Shown: positions 52,321 to 61,211 of the stretch, one piece after another | Position numbering within the stretch: position 1 is the stretch's first letter | Layout: each line of letters begins with the position of its first letter | Assembly: GCF_014836935.1 (NCBI RefSeq) | Contig: NZ_JACSPW010000013.1 | Location: 1 to 64,000 of the forward strand | Origin: Solibacillus merdavium | Lineage (GTDB): Bacteria > Bacillota > Bacilli > Bacillales_A > Planococcaceae | Direction: 5' to 3' | Length of the DNA stretch: 64,000 nucleotides | Program-made: the position numbers and the translations under genes | The notes under the pieces: model-generated | What the model was told of the DNA's origin: nothing | The model's input: the letters and a program-made list of their open reading frames with translations, nothing else | Databases searched by the model: none

Positions 52321-52719
52321 ATGGGGAAAGTATACAGTGCACAAAATGTAGCAGCCTATATTATTTATGAATTAAACGAAGTAAAGGAATATATAAACGC
52401 TTGTGCAATTCAGCAAATTTTAGCGGATGTAAATGTCATGTGGCAAAAGGTTTTTGGGCATAGTGCTTTCTCAGAACAAACTCACAATCTAGAAACAACA
52501 GGCTATGTCATAAAGGAAGTGGATGAGGAGTATAACATTCATGGAAGTGCACATATTTTAACTCCTGCACGCGAATGGTTTTTAAAATACGGCGAGTTCC
52601 AGTTAGTGCAACGTCCATATGCGGTGCCAAATTACTCCGTAAAAGAAGAACTTGTTATGACAAAAATTTTAAATGCGCATCGTTTGCGCGTATATAATTC
52701 CGTAAATGTAGCAGTATAA
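52321..52719 (+). CDS. Panacea/SocA-like domain protein
   Basis: 132 residues from ATG 52321, nine bases behind AAGGAG. YSAQNVAAYIIYELNEVKEYINACAIQQILADVNVMWQKVFGHSAF resembles the start of Panacea (SocA/GepA-like) domains (A-x2-Y-I, then L-Q-K-L-x-Y-x-x-Q). Panacea domains act as antitoxin or chaperone-like modules of toxin-antitoxin pairs in phages and bacteria. No toxin candidate flanks it: metY and hom are its neighbours. The assignment is weak. Confidence 0.5.
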   Translation: MGKVYSAQNVAAYIIYELNEVKEYINACAIQQILADVNVMWQKVFGHSAFSEQTHNLETTGYVIKEVDEEYNIHGSAHILTPAREWFLKYGEFQLVQRPYAVPNYSVKEELVMTKILNAHRLRVYNSVNVAV

Positions 52720-52727
52720 AATAACTT

Positions 52728-52767
52728 TAAACACTAGCCAGAGAATTTCTGCTAGTGTTTTTGTTTA
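52728..52767 (+). terminator. Intrinsic terminator
   Basis: AAACACTAGC pairs with GCTAGTGTTT, followed by TTG. Confidence 0.85.
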
Positions 52768-52947
52768 CCCAATTTAGCTATTAAACAATAGAATTTAAAT
52801 GAAATTTGACCGTTTACAGTAAACAAATGTCCTTCTAGGAGAGATTCTCCTTGTTTTCATGTATTATATAGGATAGAATTTCTTTAAGATAAATTATTTG
52901 AATTATTCGTCAATATATATGTGTTAAGAATTTGGAGGAGAAAGGCA

Positions 52948-53934
52948 ATGGCAACAATCAAGGCAGCGATCTTAGGATTTGGCACAGTAGGTCAGGGAAT
53001 TTACCATATTTTAAATGAGAAGAGGCAGGAGCTTCGCGAAAAGCTAGGTGTAGAACTGGAGGTCGCGAAGATTTTAGTGACTGATGCTAGTCGCGAGCGT
53101 GTACCGGGAACGATGCATTTAATGACCGAATCGATGGATAACGTACTGGAGGAAAGTGGCCTGCAAGTTGTATTTGAAGCGATTGTAAATGAAGAACCTG
53201 CATTCACTTACTTAAAACGAGCTGTTGAGGCTAAATGTCATGTCATTACAGCAAATAAAGTCATGCTTGCTAAACGGGGCGAAGAGCTTGAAGCATTAGC
53301 AAAGTTAAATGGTGTATTCATTGGCTTTGAGGCAACTGTAGCAGGTGGTGTACCTATTATAAAAACGATGAAAAATATCCTGCTTGTAAATGAAGTAAGA
53401 TGCGTACAGGGAATCTTGAACGGAACAACAAACTACATCTTAACGAAAATGCGTGCGGAGGGCTGGAGCTTTGAAAAGGCATTAAATGAAGCACAGCAAT
53501 TAGGATATGCAGAAGCAGATCCATTTAATGATATTTCGGGTCAAGATGCCTTTAAAAAGCTGATGATTTTATCAAGCTTAGCATTTGGAGAACAACCAAA
53601 CTGGGCAGATGTAGAAGTGATTGGCATTGATACAATATCAGCCGAGCAAGTAGCCGATGCGAAAGCGCAAGGGCTACGATACCGTCATGTGGCAGAAGTT
53701 GAAAAGCTGGAAGATGGTACAATTCATGCAAAAGTTGCACCGCTCTTAGTAAATAATGAACATCCACTTTATCCGGTAGATGATGTCTTTAATGCCGTAA
53801 CGATGGAAACAGACTATATCGGCACATTATCCGTAATCGGACCAGGAGCAGGTATGTATCCGACAGCAAGTGTCATGGTAGAAGATTATGCGGAGATTAT
53901 TGGCAAACGGGCAGGTTTTACAGTAACAATTTAA
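52948..53934 (+). CDS. hom: Short homoserine dehydrogenase without ACT domain
   Basis: 328 residues. Rossmann GFGTVGQGIY, ATVAGGVPIIKTMKN, NGTTNYILTKM and AEADPFNDISGQDAFKKLMIL are homoserine dehydrogenase signatures. Common Bacillus Hom proteins are about 430 residues with a C-terminal ACT domain; this one ends after the catalytic domain, so it should not be feedback-inhibited through ACT. It stands alone, not with thrC-thrB, and lies near metY, suggesting service to the methionine branch. GGAGGAG lies before ATG 52948. Confidence 0.9.
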   Translation: MATIKAAILGFGTVGQGIYHILNEKRQELREKLGVELEVAKILVTDASRERVPGTMHLMTESMDNVLEESGLQVVFEAIVNEEPAFTYLKRAVEAKCHVITANKVMLAKRGEELEALAKLNGVFIGFEATVAGGVPIIKTMKNILLVNEVRCVQGILNGTTNYILTKMRAEGWSFEKALNEAQQLGYAEADPFNDISGQDAFKKLMILSSLAFGEQPNWADVEVIGIDTISAEQVADAKAQGLRYRHVAEVEKLEDGTIHAKVAPLLVNNEHPLYPVDDVFNAVTMETDYIGTLSVIGPGAGMYPTASVMVEDYAEIIGKRAGFTVTI

Positions 53935-53985
53935 CAAAAGAGAAGCTATCTCACTTAATGAATTAAATATTATCCATGAAGTATA

Positions 53986-54028
53986 AGACACCATTGTTCC
54001 TCTTTAGAAACAATGGTGTCTTTAGGTT
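53986..54028. terminator. Bidirectional intrinsic terminator
   Basis: GACACCATTGTT pairs with AACAATGGTGTC between the convergent hom and lipoprotein genes. Confidence 0.9.
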
Positions 54029-54032
54029 GCTG

Positions 54033-55046
54033 TTACGAACTCTGCTGTACATTAAGGGTAGAATCAAATTTTTGAAACAGGTCTCTAACAGATGGGTGTA
54101 GTTGATTGTTTTCTTCTATAATTAACTCTTGTATCTCACTCTCTTTTATCATCCTATAAATCGTTTTTAACTGATCCACTTGAACGGCTGTTGGTGTGTT
54201 GATAATCATTTCGTTAAGAAAGGTAATGGGACCGTTTAAAGAAACATTTAGTTCAGGATTCAAGGTAAAGGCTAGCTCGAACAGATGTTGAGCATTTCTA
54301 AATTCCTGTAAGACCGGCTCTATGATATACCATATCTCCTGAGGGTCCTGAAGGGTATTTTCACTGGCTTCTTGTATTGGGACCGTTTTCTCAAAGGCTA
54401 TGCCCATAAGTTCATAAGCATCTTTAAAAAGAGCATAGGAAGCGGGTGGATTATAATAATCGTTCATATTCTCTTTTTTATAAAAGGTTTCCTTTTGAAG
54501 TCCCTTTACCTTTTGATCGTAAGTGATTTTTTGGATAATGATATTACTGTGCTGCGTCATATGCATCACAATTCCCGGCTTTCCATCAAAAGTTGCGGTA
54601 CTAAAATCCAGGGAGCCTAGTTGAATATAATCATCAAATAGCGGGTAAGAATTTTCACCATCTTGCACTAACAACAACCAGTTCTGACCATCGTCCCAAG
54701 CGAATAATCCATTCTCCATTTTTCCTGCATTTACGTACAATTCAATAATTTCCTCTTCACCATCTTCATCAATATCTAAGCTTTTTTTCTTATAAAGAGT
54801 CTGGGGATACTTTTCGATATTTTTTGATGAAATAGTTGAATAATCACTGTTTGCTTGTTCATTCATTGCTACCTCGAGTGCTTCTCTTTCATCCGTTATC
54901 GTTTTTCTGAGAGCCTCATTTTCTAGTGACATCTGGTCCACTTGTTTTTTTAAATCATGTATCTCTTTAGTCTGATCTGTATTTGATTGAGTGCATCCAC
55001 TCAGTATACCTGCAAAGCATACTGCTCCTAATAAAAACTTTCTCAT
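54033..55046 (-). CDS. Uncharacterised lipoprotein with coiled coil
   Basis: 337 residues. Lipobox LSGC (Cys18) after a short signal; residues about 25-65 form a heptad coiled coil (EIHDLKKQVDQMSLENEALRK...); then a globular domain with DIDEDGEEEIIELYV, an FG-GAP/EF-hand-like D-x-D-x-D-G calcium-binding loop. The rest is helical. Located outside the membrane; function unknown. AAGGGGG lies upstream of the ATG. Confidence 0.7.
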   Translation of the reverse strand: MRKFLLGAVCFAGILSGCTQSNTDQTKEIHDLKKQVDQMSLENEALRKTITDEREALEVAMNEQANSDYSTISSKNIEKYPQTLYKKKSLDIDEDGEEEIIELYVNAGKMENGLFAWDDGQNWLLLVQDGENSYPLFDDYIQLGSLDFSTATFDGKPGIVMHMTQHSNIIIQKITYDQKVKGLQKETFYKKENMNDYYNPPASYALFKDAYELMGIAFEKTVPIQEASENTLQDPQEIWYIIEPVLQEFRNAQHLFELAFTLNPELNVSLNGPITFLNEMIINTPTAVQVDQLKTIYRMIKESEIQELIIEENNQLHPSVRDLFQKFDSTLNVQQSS

Positions 55047-55173
55047 TACAATCCCCCTTATAGAGCTTTTAATGTAAATTAGAATTCCACCTAGTTATTT
55101 TTATGTAAATAATACTTAATATTAACATAAATTGGTTAAGTAAGCTTCTTAGAATTAGATAAATTAAATTACG

Positions 55174-55400
55174 AAAAGAGCTTGGATAAGGAAAAGACTC
55201 TTATTAAGAAACGGATATTTTATAAAATTGATTGGAATGGAGGGCGACTCCTGCGGGAAAAGCACGACGCCTGAGACTACAGGCTCAGGCCGTGCCCGCG
55301 GAAAGCGTCCCGGAATGGAAATCAATTTTACGCCAGCAAAAAAACGCCATTTTTCTCAGGGAGAAAAATGGCGTTTTTGGCTTATGTCCGAGGCTCTTTT
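55174..55400. repeat. MITE-like intergenic element with GCGGAAAGCGTCC core
   Basis: About 227 bp bounded by AAAAGAGCTTGGATAAG (left) and CTTATGTCCGAGGCTCTTTT (right), imperfect inverted repeats. The interior contains nested complementary segments: AAATTGATT/AATCAATT, GGAATGGAGGGCG/CGTCCCGGAATGG (in part), GCACG/CGTGC and GCCTGAG/CTCAGGC. The right end is a 17-bp hairpin (55341-55377). It shares design and long stretches with 47640-47923. Confidence 0.75.
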
Positions 55401-55425
55401 CTAAGAGTAGATTTTGCATTTTTCT

Positions 55426-55659
55426 TTAGTCCTCATCCTTAATATCCACATCTTCTGGGATAGGAGTGTTTTTCCAAATTTCGATTTCCTCTTTAATTCG
55501 CTCAAGTTGCTGATGGTACGTTTCAAATTGCGCACTGTTAATTAAAAAGTTTTCACCATCATGCACTGCTTTAATACGACCAGCATAAATGTATTGTAGA
55601 ATCTGGTGCTCCGGCATGCCTATATCATTTGCAGTTTGTTCGACTGATTTATACATCAT
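55426..55659 (-). CDS. Excisionase/MerR-type helix-turn-helix protein
   Basis: 77 residues: MYKSVEQTANDIGMPEHQILQYIYAGRIKAVHDGENFLINSAQFETY is a winged helix-turn-helix of the excisionase (xis/BldC) family, followed by a charged C-terminal helix. AAAGGAGG lies upstream of two adjacent ATGs (55659, 55656). Such stand-alone proteins bind DNA, sometimes controlling mobile elements or sporulation-like programmes. No integrase is nearby. Confidence 0.75.
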   Translation of the reverse strand: MMYKSVEQTANDIGMPEHQILQYIYAGRIKAVHDGENFLINSAQFETYHQQLERIKEEIEIWKNTPIPEDVDIKDED

Positions 55660-55774
55660 GATGCCTCCTTTTAATTTTGGGTTAATTCTATTATAAATAT
55701 AATTTAGAGAAAGTTCATCTCGATTGGCTATTCAACGTATGATAGCATAATGGTTATAAAAGCGGGGTGTAATA

Positions 55775-56641
55775 GTGAATATTTTACCGTACATATTTGT
55801 TTTATTGGCTGCGATGCTTTGGGGGACAGTCGGTACGACACAAACATTTTTAACAGAAGGTATTTCCTCATTCGCAGTTGCTGGTATTCGTTCAGCAATT
55901 GGCGGGGGAGTTTTACTGATCGCAGTTATTATTATGAAGAAAATTTCGTTTCGTCAATGGTCATGGAAGTGGACTATTCTGGCTGCGATTGCGATTGCTT
56001 TATTTCAAAGCTTGTTTTTCACATCTGTCCGTTTTACAGGTGTGGCGGTAGGGACTGTTGTGACAATAGGAAGCTCACCAGTATTTGCAGGAATAATCGA
56101 ATGGGCCTTTTGGAAAGTACGCCCAACACTTGTTTGGGCAATTGCCACCGTGTTGGCGATTGTCGGCTGCTTACTGTTGTTTATGAATCAGGGAGATACA
56201 ACGATAAACCCTGTTGGAATTGCATTGGCGCTGGCAGCAGGCTTCATGTTTGCCCTGTATACGAATGTAAGTAAGCAGCTGATGAAACGCGAGGAAACGT
56301 TACCCGCGGTTGCGATGACCTTTATACTTTGCGCATTATTTTTATTGCCATTGGCAGCGAAGGATGGTTTCAGTTGGGTAACAGAAGGCGTAAACCTTTG
56401 GGCAATGCTATTTATGGCGCTTGCTGCAACGAGTTTGGCGTACATATTATTTTTAGGCGGATTAAAGAAAATCAGTTCGTCCGCTGCAGTGACATTAAGC
56501 TTGGCCGAACCTTTAACAGCAGCATTACTTGGCGTATTTTTAGTAGGCGAGCATTTAACATTTGTAGCTTGGATTGGCGTTGGTTTATTATTAGGTGGAA
56601 TTGTAGTATTAACAATAGGTGCAAAAAAAGCTGCTTCATAA
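55775..56641 (+). CDS. EamA/DMT-family transporter
   Basis: 288 residues with ten hydrophobic segments in two EamA repeats (LLAAMLWGTVGTTQTFL... and GIALALAAGFMFALYTNVSKQL...). SSAAVTLSLAEPLTAALLGVFLVGE is the conserved ninth-helix region. It is a drug/metabolite exporter of unknown substrate. GTG start with GGGGTG upstream. The terminator stem begins within its last codons. Confidence 0.85.
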   Translation: MNILPYIFVLLAAMLWGTVGTTQTFLTEGISSFAVAGIRSAIGGGVLLIAVIIMKKISFRQWSWKWTILAAIAIALFQSLFFTSVRFTGVAVGTVVTIGSSPVFAGIIEWAFWKVRPTLVWAIATVLAIVGCLLLFMNQGDTTINPVGIALALAAGFMFALYTNVSKQLMKREETLPAVAMTFILCALFLLPLAAKDGFSWVTEGVNLWAMLFMALAATSLAYILFLGGLKKISSSAAVTLSLAEPLTAALLGVFLVGEHLTFVAWIGVGLLLGGIVVLTIGAKKAAS

Positions 56642-56659
56642 GAGGTAGCTTTTTTCTGT
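56622..56659 (+). terminator. Terminator overlapping the EamA stop codon
   Basis: AAAAAAGCTGC and GTAGCTTTTTT pair around the stop codon, followed by T-rich sequence. Confidence 0.7.
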
Positions 56660-56770
56660 ATGATCAAAGACTAAAGATAATCTTAAGAAATTCTTCAGAT
56701 TTTGAGTAGGTAGATGTTAAGAAGTTCCATTTATTATAAAGTTATAAGAAAAAGTTGTGAGGTGAGTAGG

Positions 56771-57463
56771 ATGGATCAACTGACGGTGCTCGTGACTGAT
56801 GACGATCAGGATATACGGGACGGTATAGAAATTTATTTAAAAAATGAAGGATATAGGGTGTTGAAGGCAGCAGACGGGAATGAGGCAATCGAGCTGCTGA
56901 AACAAAATGAAGTGCATTGTATAATTTTGGACGTGATGATGCCGAATATGGATGGAATTACCGCAACGTTCAAAATTCGTGCAGAGCGTAATATTCCAAT
57001 TATTATGCTTAGTGCAAAGGCGGAACAGACAGATAAAATCCACGGCCTTTCAGTTGGGGCGGATGATTACATTACGAAACCTTTCCACCCGCTAGAATTG
57101 TTGGCACGTGTAAAATCTCAGCTTCGACGCTATGTCAATTTCGGAACACTTGGACTTGGGGAAACAACTCCGCTAGTCGAAGGACTTGAGCTTGATGCGG
57201 CAGCAAGGGAAGTAAGAGTTGACGGGGAGCCTGTCAAACTAACGCCGACGGAGTATAAAATCACCGAGCTATTATTAAAAAATGCAGGACGTGTTTTTTC
57301 GATTAGTGAAATTTACGAAATGGTTTGGAATGAACCTGCATACAACGCTGAAAATATTGTAGCAGTCCATATCCGTAAAATCCGTGAAAAAATTGAAGCT
57401 GATCCTAAAAATCCCCGCTATTTAAAAGTTGTATGGGGCTTAGGGTATAAAATTGAAAAGTAA
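56771..57463 (+). CDS. OmpR-family response regulator (VanR-like)
   Basis: 230 residues. The receiver has the acidic pocket TDDDQDI, phospho-acceptor D54 (ILDVMMP), and switch residues in MLSAKAE and ITKPFHP. The winged helix (LTPTEYKITELLLKNAGRVFS...) ends LKVVWGLGYKIEK. The start is ATG 56771 behind GTGAGGTGAG; a longer frame lacks a ribosome site. A tiny membrane-protein gene overlaps its end, and the kinase follows. Confidence 0.9.
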   Translation: MDQLTVLVTDDDQDIRDGIEIYLKNEGYRVLKAADGNEAIELLKQNEVHCIILDVMMPNMDGITATFKIRAERNIPIIMLSAKAEQTDKIHGLSVGADDYITKPFHPLELLARVKSQLRRYVNFGTLGLGETTPLVEGLELDAAAREVRVDGEPVKLTPTEYKITELLLKNAGRVFSISEIYEMVWNEPAYNAENIVAVHIRKIREKIEADPKNPRYLKVVWGLGYKIEK

Positions 57464-57593
57464 AGTTTTTACATGTATTGGGGCAATGAGCGCGGTAGTC
57501 GGATTTTATTATCTCGGAACGTATTTTTTTGATTATTATACAGGGCGGTTTGTCCCTTTAGTCAAACAGATTTTATATTTTTTATCAATATAA
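57453..57593 (+). CDS. 46-residue membrane protein between regulator and kinase genes
   Basis: TTG start at 57453 overlapping the last 11 bases of the response regulator gene, ending 57593, 56 bp before the kinase. The peptide (KSKVFTCIGAMSAVVGFYYLGTYFFDYYTGRFV..., ending QILYFLSI) has a likely TM helix (about 6-24) and a second hydrophobic end. The overlap and its place inside the operon argue that it is real; it could tune the kinase, as small membrane proteins do elsewhere. No family recognised. Confidence 0.5.
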   Translation: MKSKVFTCIGAMSAVVGFYYLGTYFFDYYTGRFVPLVKQILYFLSI

Positions 57594-57649
57594 AAAAGAA
57601 CATTTGCTGAATGATGGGTAGATGTTCATTCCATTAGGAGGAATAACGA

Positions 57650-59839
57650 ATGAAGAACAATAAAATTTACCTCCAGCTTTTTCTTATGTTTGTGGTGGCG
57701 ACCGCAGTCATTTTAATTTTTACAAGTGGTAGTAGTTATTTTGGGAAAACATTTAATGAATCACAAGATTTTAAGCGTGATTCGGAACGATTAGTATCCG
57801 AGCTTTCACAAAACTTATTTAATGTACCGACAGAACAAGATTTTGAAGGAGCCTTAACCGTTTCGGAAGAAGAAATTTATAGTTATCGTACACATTACGG
57901 TTCCCTGGCGGAGCAAATTCAAAATATTAAAGAGCAATATAAAGGTGACATAGAGGTAGCACAAGACTCGGATGTTATTGAAGTACTTGAGCAAGAGCGT
58001 GATTCAAAAATCGAGGATATTAGGAAAAATTTCGAAGACGATGACTATGTAAAGTCAAAAATAATCGCAATAAAGAAAAAAGCGATACAAGAAGAGTTGA
58101 AAAACATTAACAGCGAAAGAAAAAATACATTAAGTCAATATAGTCACTTCGCTTACGAATTTACAGATGAAAAAACGGGAGAAGTTTACCGTAATGGCGA
58201 TGTCGATGAGCAGGCGGTCTTTGAGAATACGTTTAATAATGTAGGGAAAGATTTCAATAGTAATTATACGATTCATTTTTCGGACCATGATAATCTAGGT
58301 ATTATTAGAGACAGTTATACGCTTGACCGGGATTTAAAAAGTATTTCGGGTGTTGTGACGGTTCCAAAATCCTGGTTTGATAACTCGTATTTAGGAACAG
58401 ACAAGAAAGCATTTAATATTATTAAATATATATATTATGGAATTGTTCTTGCAGGAATTATTAGCTTTGTATTATTAATGACTTATTTAGAACCAACGCG
58501 GGAGCACTTCAACCGGAAATTCCCACTGCGTGATCAATTTGAACGCTTACCGATTGATATCCGTATTGTAGCAATGGTTATTGTTGCTTACTTCGCGATT
58601 ATTACGAATGAGATGTTTATAAGATCTATTCAGTCACAAGTTTATATAACCGGTCGTTATAGTCAGATTATTGATTTATTCATAACGGGAATAATCAGTT
58701 TTGTGTTTATTGCCGCAGTTATTTTTATGATAGTTTCGATTGTGGAAAGTTTAAAGAACGAGCGAGATTTAGAAAAAATTTGGCCTCAAACTTTTTCTTC
58801 GCAAGTAGTAGACGCTGCAAAATCAATGTTTGAGAATCGATCTGTAGGGATGCAGTCGCTAATCTTACTTACTGTTGTGTTCCTTGGAGGATTTGGACTT
58901 GCAGTTGTGATGGCAACAGCAAGTGGAGGAGTATTTTTCTTTTATATGTTTTTATTTGTAGTGTTCTTTTTGCCAACACTTTATATTTTCATGCGCCGTA
59001 TGGGCTACCTAAACCGTATTATGAAGCATACAGAAGATATGGCAAATGGACGCTTAACAAAGGATCTGAAAGTGAAGGGGAAATCTCCATTAGCAAGTCA
59101 TGCACGAAATTTAAATGGTCTGCGTGAAGGTGTTCGTACTAGTATGAATGAGCAGGCTAAAAGTGAACAAATGAAAACAGAACTGATTACGAATGTAAGC
59201 CATGATCTGCGTACACCGTTAACTTCTATTATTACGTACACGGATTTACTGAAAAATCCATCGATTTCCGAGGAAGAACGCAGTAAGTATATTGGAATTT
59301 TAGATGCAAAATCGAATCGTTTAAAAACATTGATAGAGGATTTGTTTGAAGTATCGAAAATGGCGAGTGGCAATATAGAAATTTCCAAGCAGCGCATCGA
59401 TTTAGCCCAACTGTTGCAGCAGGCGGCTGGTGAGCATGGGGAAGATTTCGCGACAGCAAATTTAGATTTACGTGTAAATATTTCGGAGCAGCCAATCTAT
59501 GCTTATGTGGATGGGCAAAAGTGGTGGCGTGTAATCGATAATTTAATCGTCAATGCTCGTAAGTATTCATTAGAAGGTACACGCGTTTACGTAAATTTAA
59601 AATTAGTTGACGGAAACGCAGAGTTAACGGTTAAAAATGTTGCAAAGTATGAGCTATATGAAGAGGCATCACAATTAATTGAACGCTTTAAACGTGCAGA
59701 TACATCGCGTCATACAGAAGGCTCGGGGCTAGGCCTTGCGATTGCACAGTCAATTGTTGACCTTCATGGTGGGCAGTTGGAAATAGCTGTAGATGGAGAT
59801 CTTTTTAAAGTAACGGTTAGTGTTCAAACAGAAAAATAA
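57650..59839 (+). CDS. Large multi-pass sensor histidine kinase
   Basis: 729 residues. TM1 (6-26), a 230-residue extracellular part with a charged coiled-coil stretch (about 85-165), then five more helices (about 258-278, 303-323, 341-363, 402-423, 428-447), a HAMP-like linker, the phospho-box ITNVSHDLRTPLTSIITY with H518, and an HATPase domain (IDNLIVNARKYS, SGLGLAIAQS). The catalytic half resembles VanS/PhoR-type kinases. AGGAGG lies before the ATG. It is the partner of the regulator upstream. Confidence 0.9.
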   Translation: MKNNKIYLQLFLMFVVATAVILIFTSGSSYFGKTFNESQDFKRDSERLVSELSQNLFNVPTEQDFEGALTVSEEEIYSYRTHYGSLAEQIQNIKEQYKGDIEVAQDSDVIEVLEQERDSKIEDIRKNFEDDDYVKSKIIAIKKKAIQEELKNINSERKNTLSQYSHFAYEFTDEKTGEVYRNGDVDEQAVFENTFNNVGKDFNSNYTIHFSDHDNLGIIRDSYTLDRDLKSISGVVTVPKSWFDNSYLGTDKKAFNIIKYIYYGIVLAGIISFVLLMTYLEPTREHFNRKFPLRDQFERLPIDIRIVAMVIVAYFAIITNEMFIRSIQSQVYITGRYSQIIDLFITGIISFVFIAAVIFMIVSIVESLKNERDLEKIWPQTFSSQVVDAAKSMFENRSVGMQSLILLTVVFLGGFGLAVVMATASGGVFFFYMFLFVVFFLPTLYIFMRRMGYLNRIMKHTEDMANGRLTKDLKVKGKSPLASHARNLNGLREGVRTSMNEQAKSEQMKTELITNVSHDLRTPLTSIITYTDLLKNPSISEEERSKYIGILDAKSNRLKTLIEDLFEVSKMASGNIEISKQRIDLAQLLQQAAGEHGEDFATANLDLRVNISEQPIYAYVDGQKWWRVIDNLIVNARKYSLEGTRVYVNLKLVDGNAELTVKNVAKYELYEEASQLIERFKRADTSRHTEGSGLGLAIAQSIVDLHGGQLEIAVDGDLFKVTVSVQTEK

Positions 59840-59846
59840 ACAGAAG

Positions 59847-59888
59847 AAACTGCGGTGAGGGGATAAACCTTGCTGCAGTTTTTTTGCA
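59847..59888 (+). terminator. Intrinsic terminator after the kinase gene
   Basis: AAACTGCGG pairs (with a small bulge) with GCTGCAGTTT, followed by TTTT. Confidence 0.8.
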
Positions 59889-59901
59889 GTAGGGTGAGAT
59901 A

Positions 59902-60012
59902 TTAGAAAATATGGAAAGGATATTTGAAGAGTTCAGTAATATTTTAAAAGAAATAAGTAACATATAGAACAGCTCACAGCGATATTGGAAGATAATTAAA
60001 TATAGTAGAAAA
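59902..60012 (+). repeat. 21-bp-period TTAGAA repeat array, locus 3 (degenerate)
   Basis: Six boxes at 59902 (TTAGAA), 59923 (TTTGAA), 59944 (TTAAAA), 59964 (ATAGAA), 59985 (TTGGAA) and 60005 (GTAGAA), spaced 21, 21, 20, 21 and 20 bp. The phase is kept although each box has drifted. Like loci 1 and 2 it follows a terminator of a plus-strand gene. Confidence 0.65.
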
Positions 60013-60117
60013 GCCTAGGCTTGGAATGATTTTTATACAAATAATCTTCTTTACTAACGTTAAAATGTTGAAATGTAGTAAAATAGCAACATTAAATATG
60101 TGAGGGGTTTAAGTATA

Positions 60118-61188
60118 ATGCGAATATTATTCGGCATCTTGGCGATAGCAATATATAGTGGTATTACGTTTTATCTCGGTTGGAATTTAAGGGCATGGCT
60201 ACTGTCCATTCAGCAATTCCGCTGGCCAATAGTTTATTGGACATTTTTATTTTTTGTTTCTTACGGTTATTTTATAGGAAAGCTCCACCCATTATTGACG
60301 CCTTTAACAGTACTAGGTAGTTATTGGATGTTCTTTTTGCAGTATGGGCTGATTCTATGTATTATAGCTAATCTGATAATTAAGTTTTCACCTCTTTCGA
60401 CGAAAATGGTTGGAACAGGTGTTGTAGGTTTACTAGTCATTTTATTGATTGCAGGTACATATTTTGCATACTCTCCAGTAGTACGGAATGCTACTATTGA
60501 GATAAATAAGCCTGGAGAAGATATGCGCATTGTTATGGCATCGGATTTCCACCTCGGTCTGTTATCCGGGACAGGACATTTAGAAAAATTTGTTAAGCTC
60601 TCCAATGAACAAAAACCGGATTTAGTGCTATTACCGGGAGATCTTGTTGATGACAGTCCACAGCGCTTTATTAATAAAGGCATGGGGGAAGTGATGAAAA
60701 ATCTTCAGGCAACATATGGTGTTTATGGAGTACCGGGAAATCATGAGTATTATGGCAATGAAATTCCTGAATTTAAACAAGCAATGGCTGAATCGGATGT
60801 TCGTATTTTAATGGATGAAACAATTTTGGTGGATAATCGTTTTTATTTAACAGGACGTGAAGATTTAACAAATAAGAATCGGTTGGCATTAAATGAGCTA
60901 CAGCCAGAAAATCAGGAACTTCCTTGGTTTGTTATGAATCATACGCCAATGGATTTGGATGAGCCAGCTAATTTAGGTGTAGATTTTCACGTATCTGGAC
61001 ATACCCATCGAGGACAGATGTGGCCAAATCATTTCATAACGGAACGTATCTTTGAATTGGATTATGGTCATCGTCAAAAGGAACAAATGCATGCGCTTGT
61101 CTCAAGTGGCTTTGGATTCTGGGGGCCCCCTACACGTTTAGGGAGTCAATCCGAACTATGGGTAATTGATGTGAAATTTAGCGAATAA
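60118..61188 (+). CDS. Membrane-anchored metallophosphoesterase (YkuE/YaeI-like)
   Basis: 356 residues. Four N-terminal hydrophobic segments (about 1-140) are followed by a calcineurin-like phosphoesterase domain with DFHLG, GDLVDD, GNHEYYG, VMNHTP and SGHTHRGQ, the full two-metal ligand set. Relatives act on UDP-linked lipids or phospholipids; the substrate here is unknown. ATG 60118 lies behind GAGGGG; the GTG at 60100 overlaps that site. It stands 23 bp before uppP and probably shares its mRNA. Confidence 0.88.
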   Translation: MRILFGILAIAIYSGITFYLGWNLRAWLLSIQQFRWPIVYWTFLFFVSYGYFIGKLHPLLTPLTVLGSYWMFFLQYGLILCIIANLIIKFSPLSTKMVGTGVVGLLVILLIAGTYFAYSPVVRNATIEINKPGEDMRIVMASDFHLGLLSGTGHLEKFVKLSNEQKPDLVLLPGDLVDDSPQRFINKGMGEVMKNLQATYGVYGVPGNHEYYGNEIPEFKQAMAESDVRILMDETILVDNRFYLTGREDLTNKNRLALNELQPENQELPWFVMNHTPMDLDEPANLGVDFHVSGHTHRGQMWPNHFITERIFELDYGHRQKEQMHALVSSGFGFWGPPTRLGSQSELWVIDVKFSE

Positions 61189-61211
61189 TCGTTTGTAAAA
61201 GGAGCAAGTAT

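Noticed and set aside
57650-59839. Assignment of the second kinase as WalK
   Set aside because: The regulator/kinase pair lacks the walHIJ neighbours and the kinase has six membrane helices, unlike WalK.
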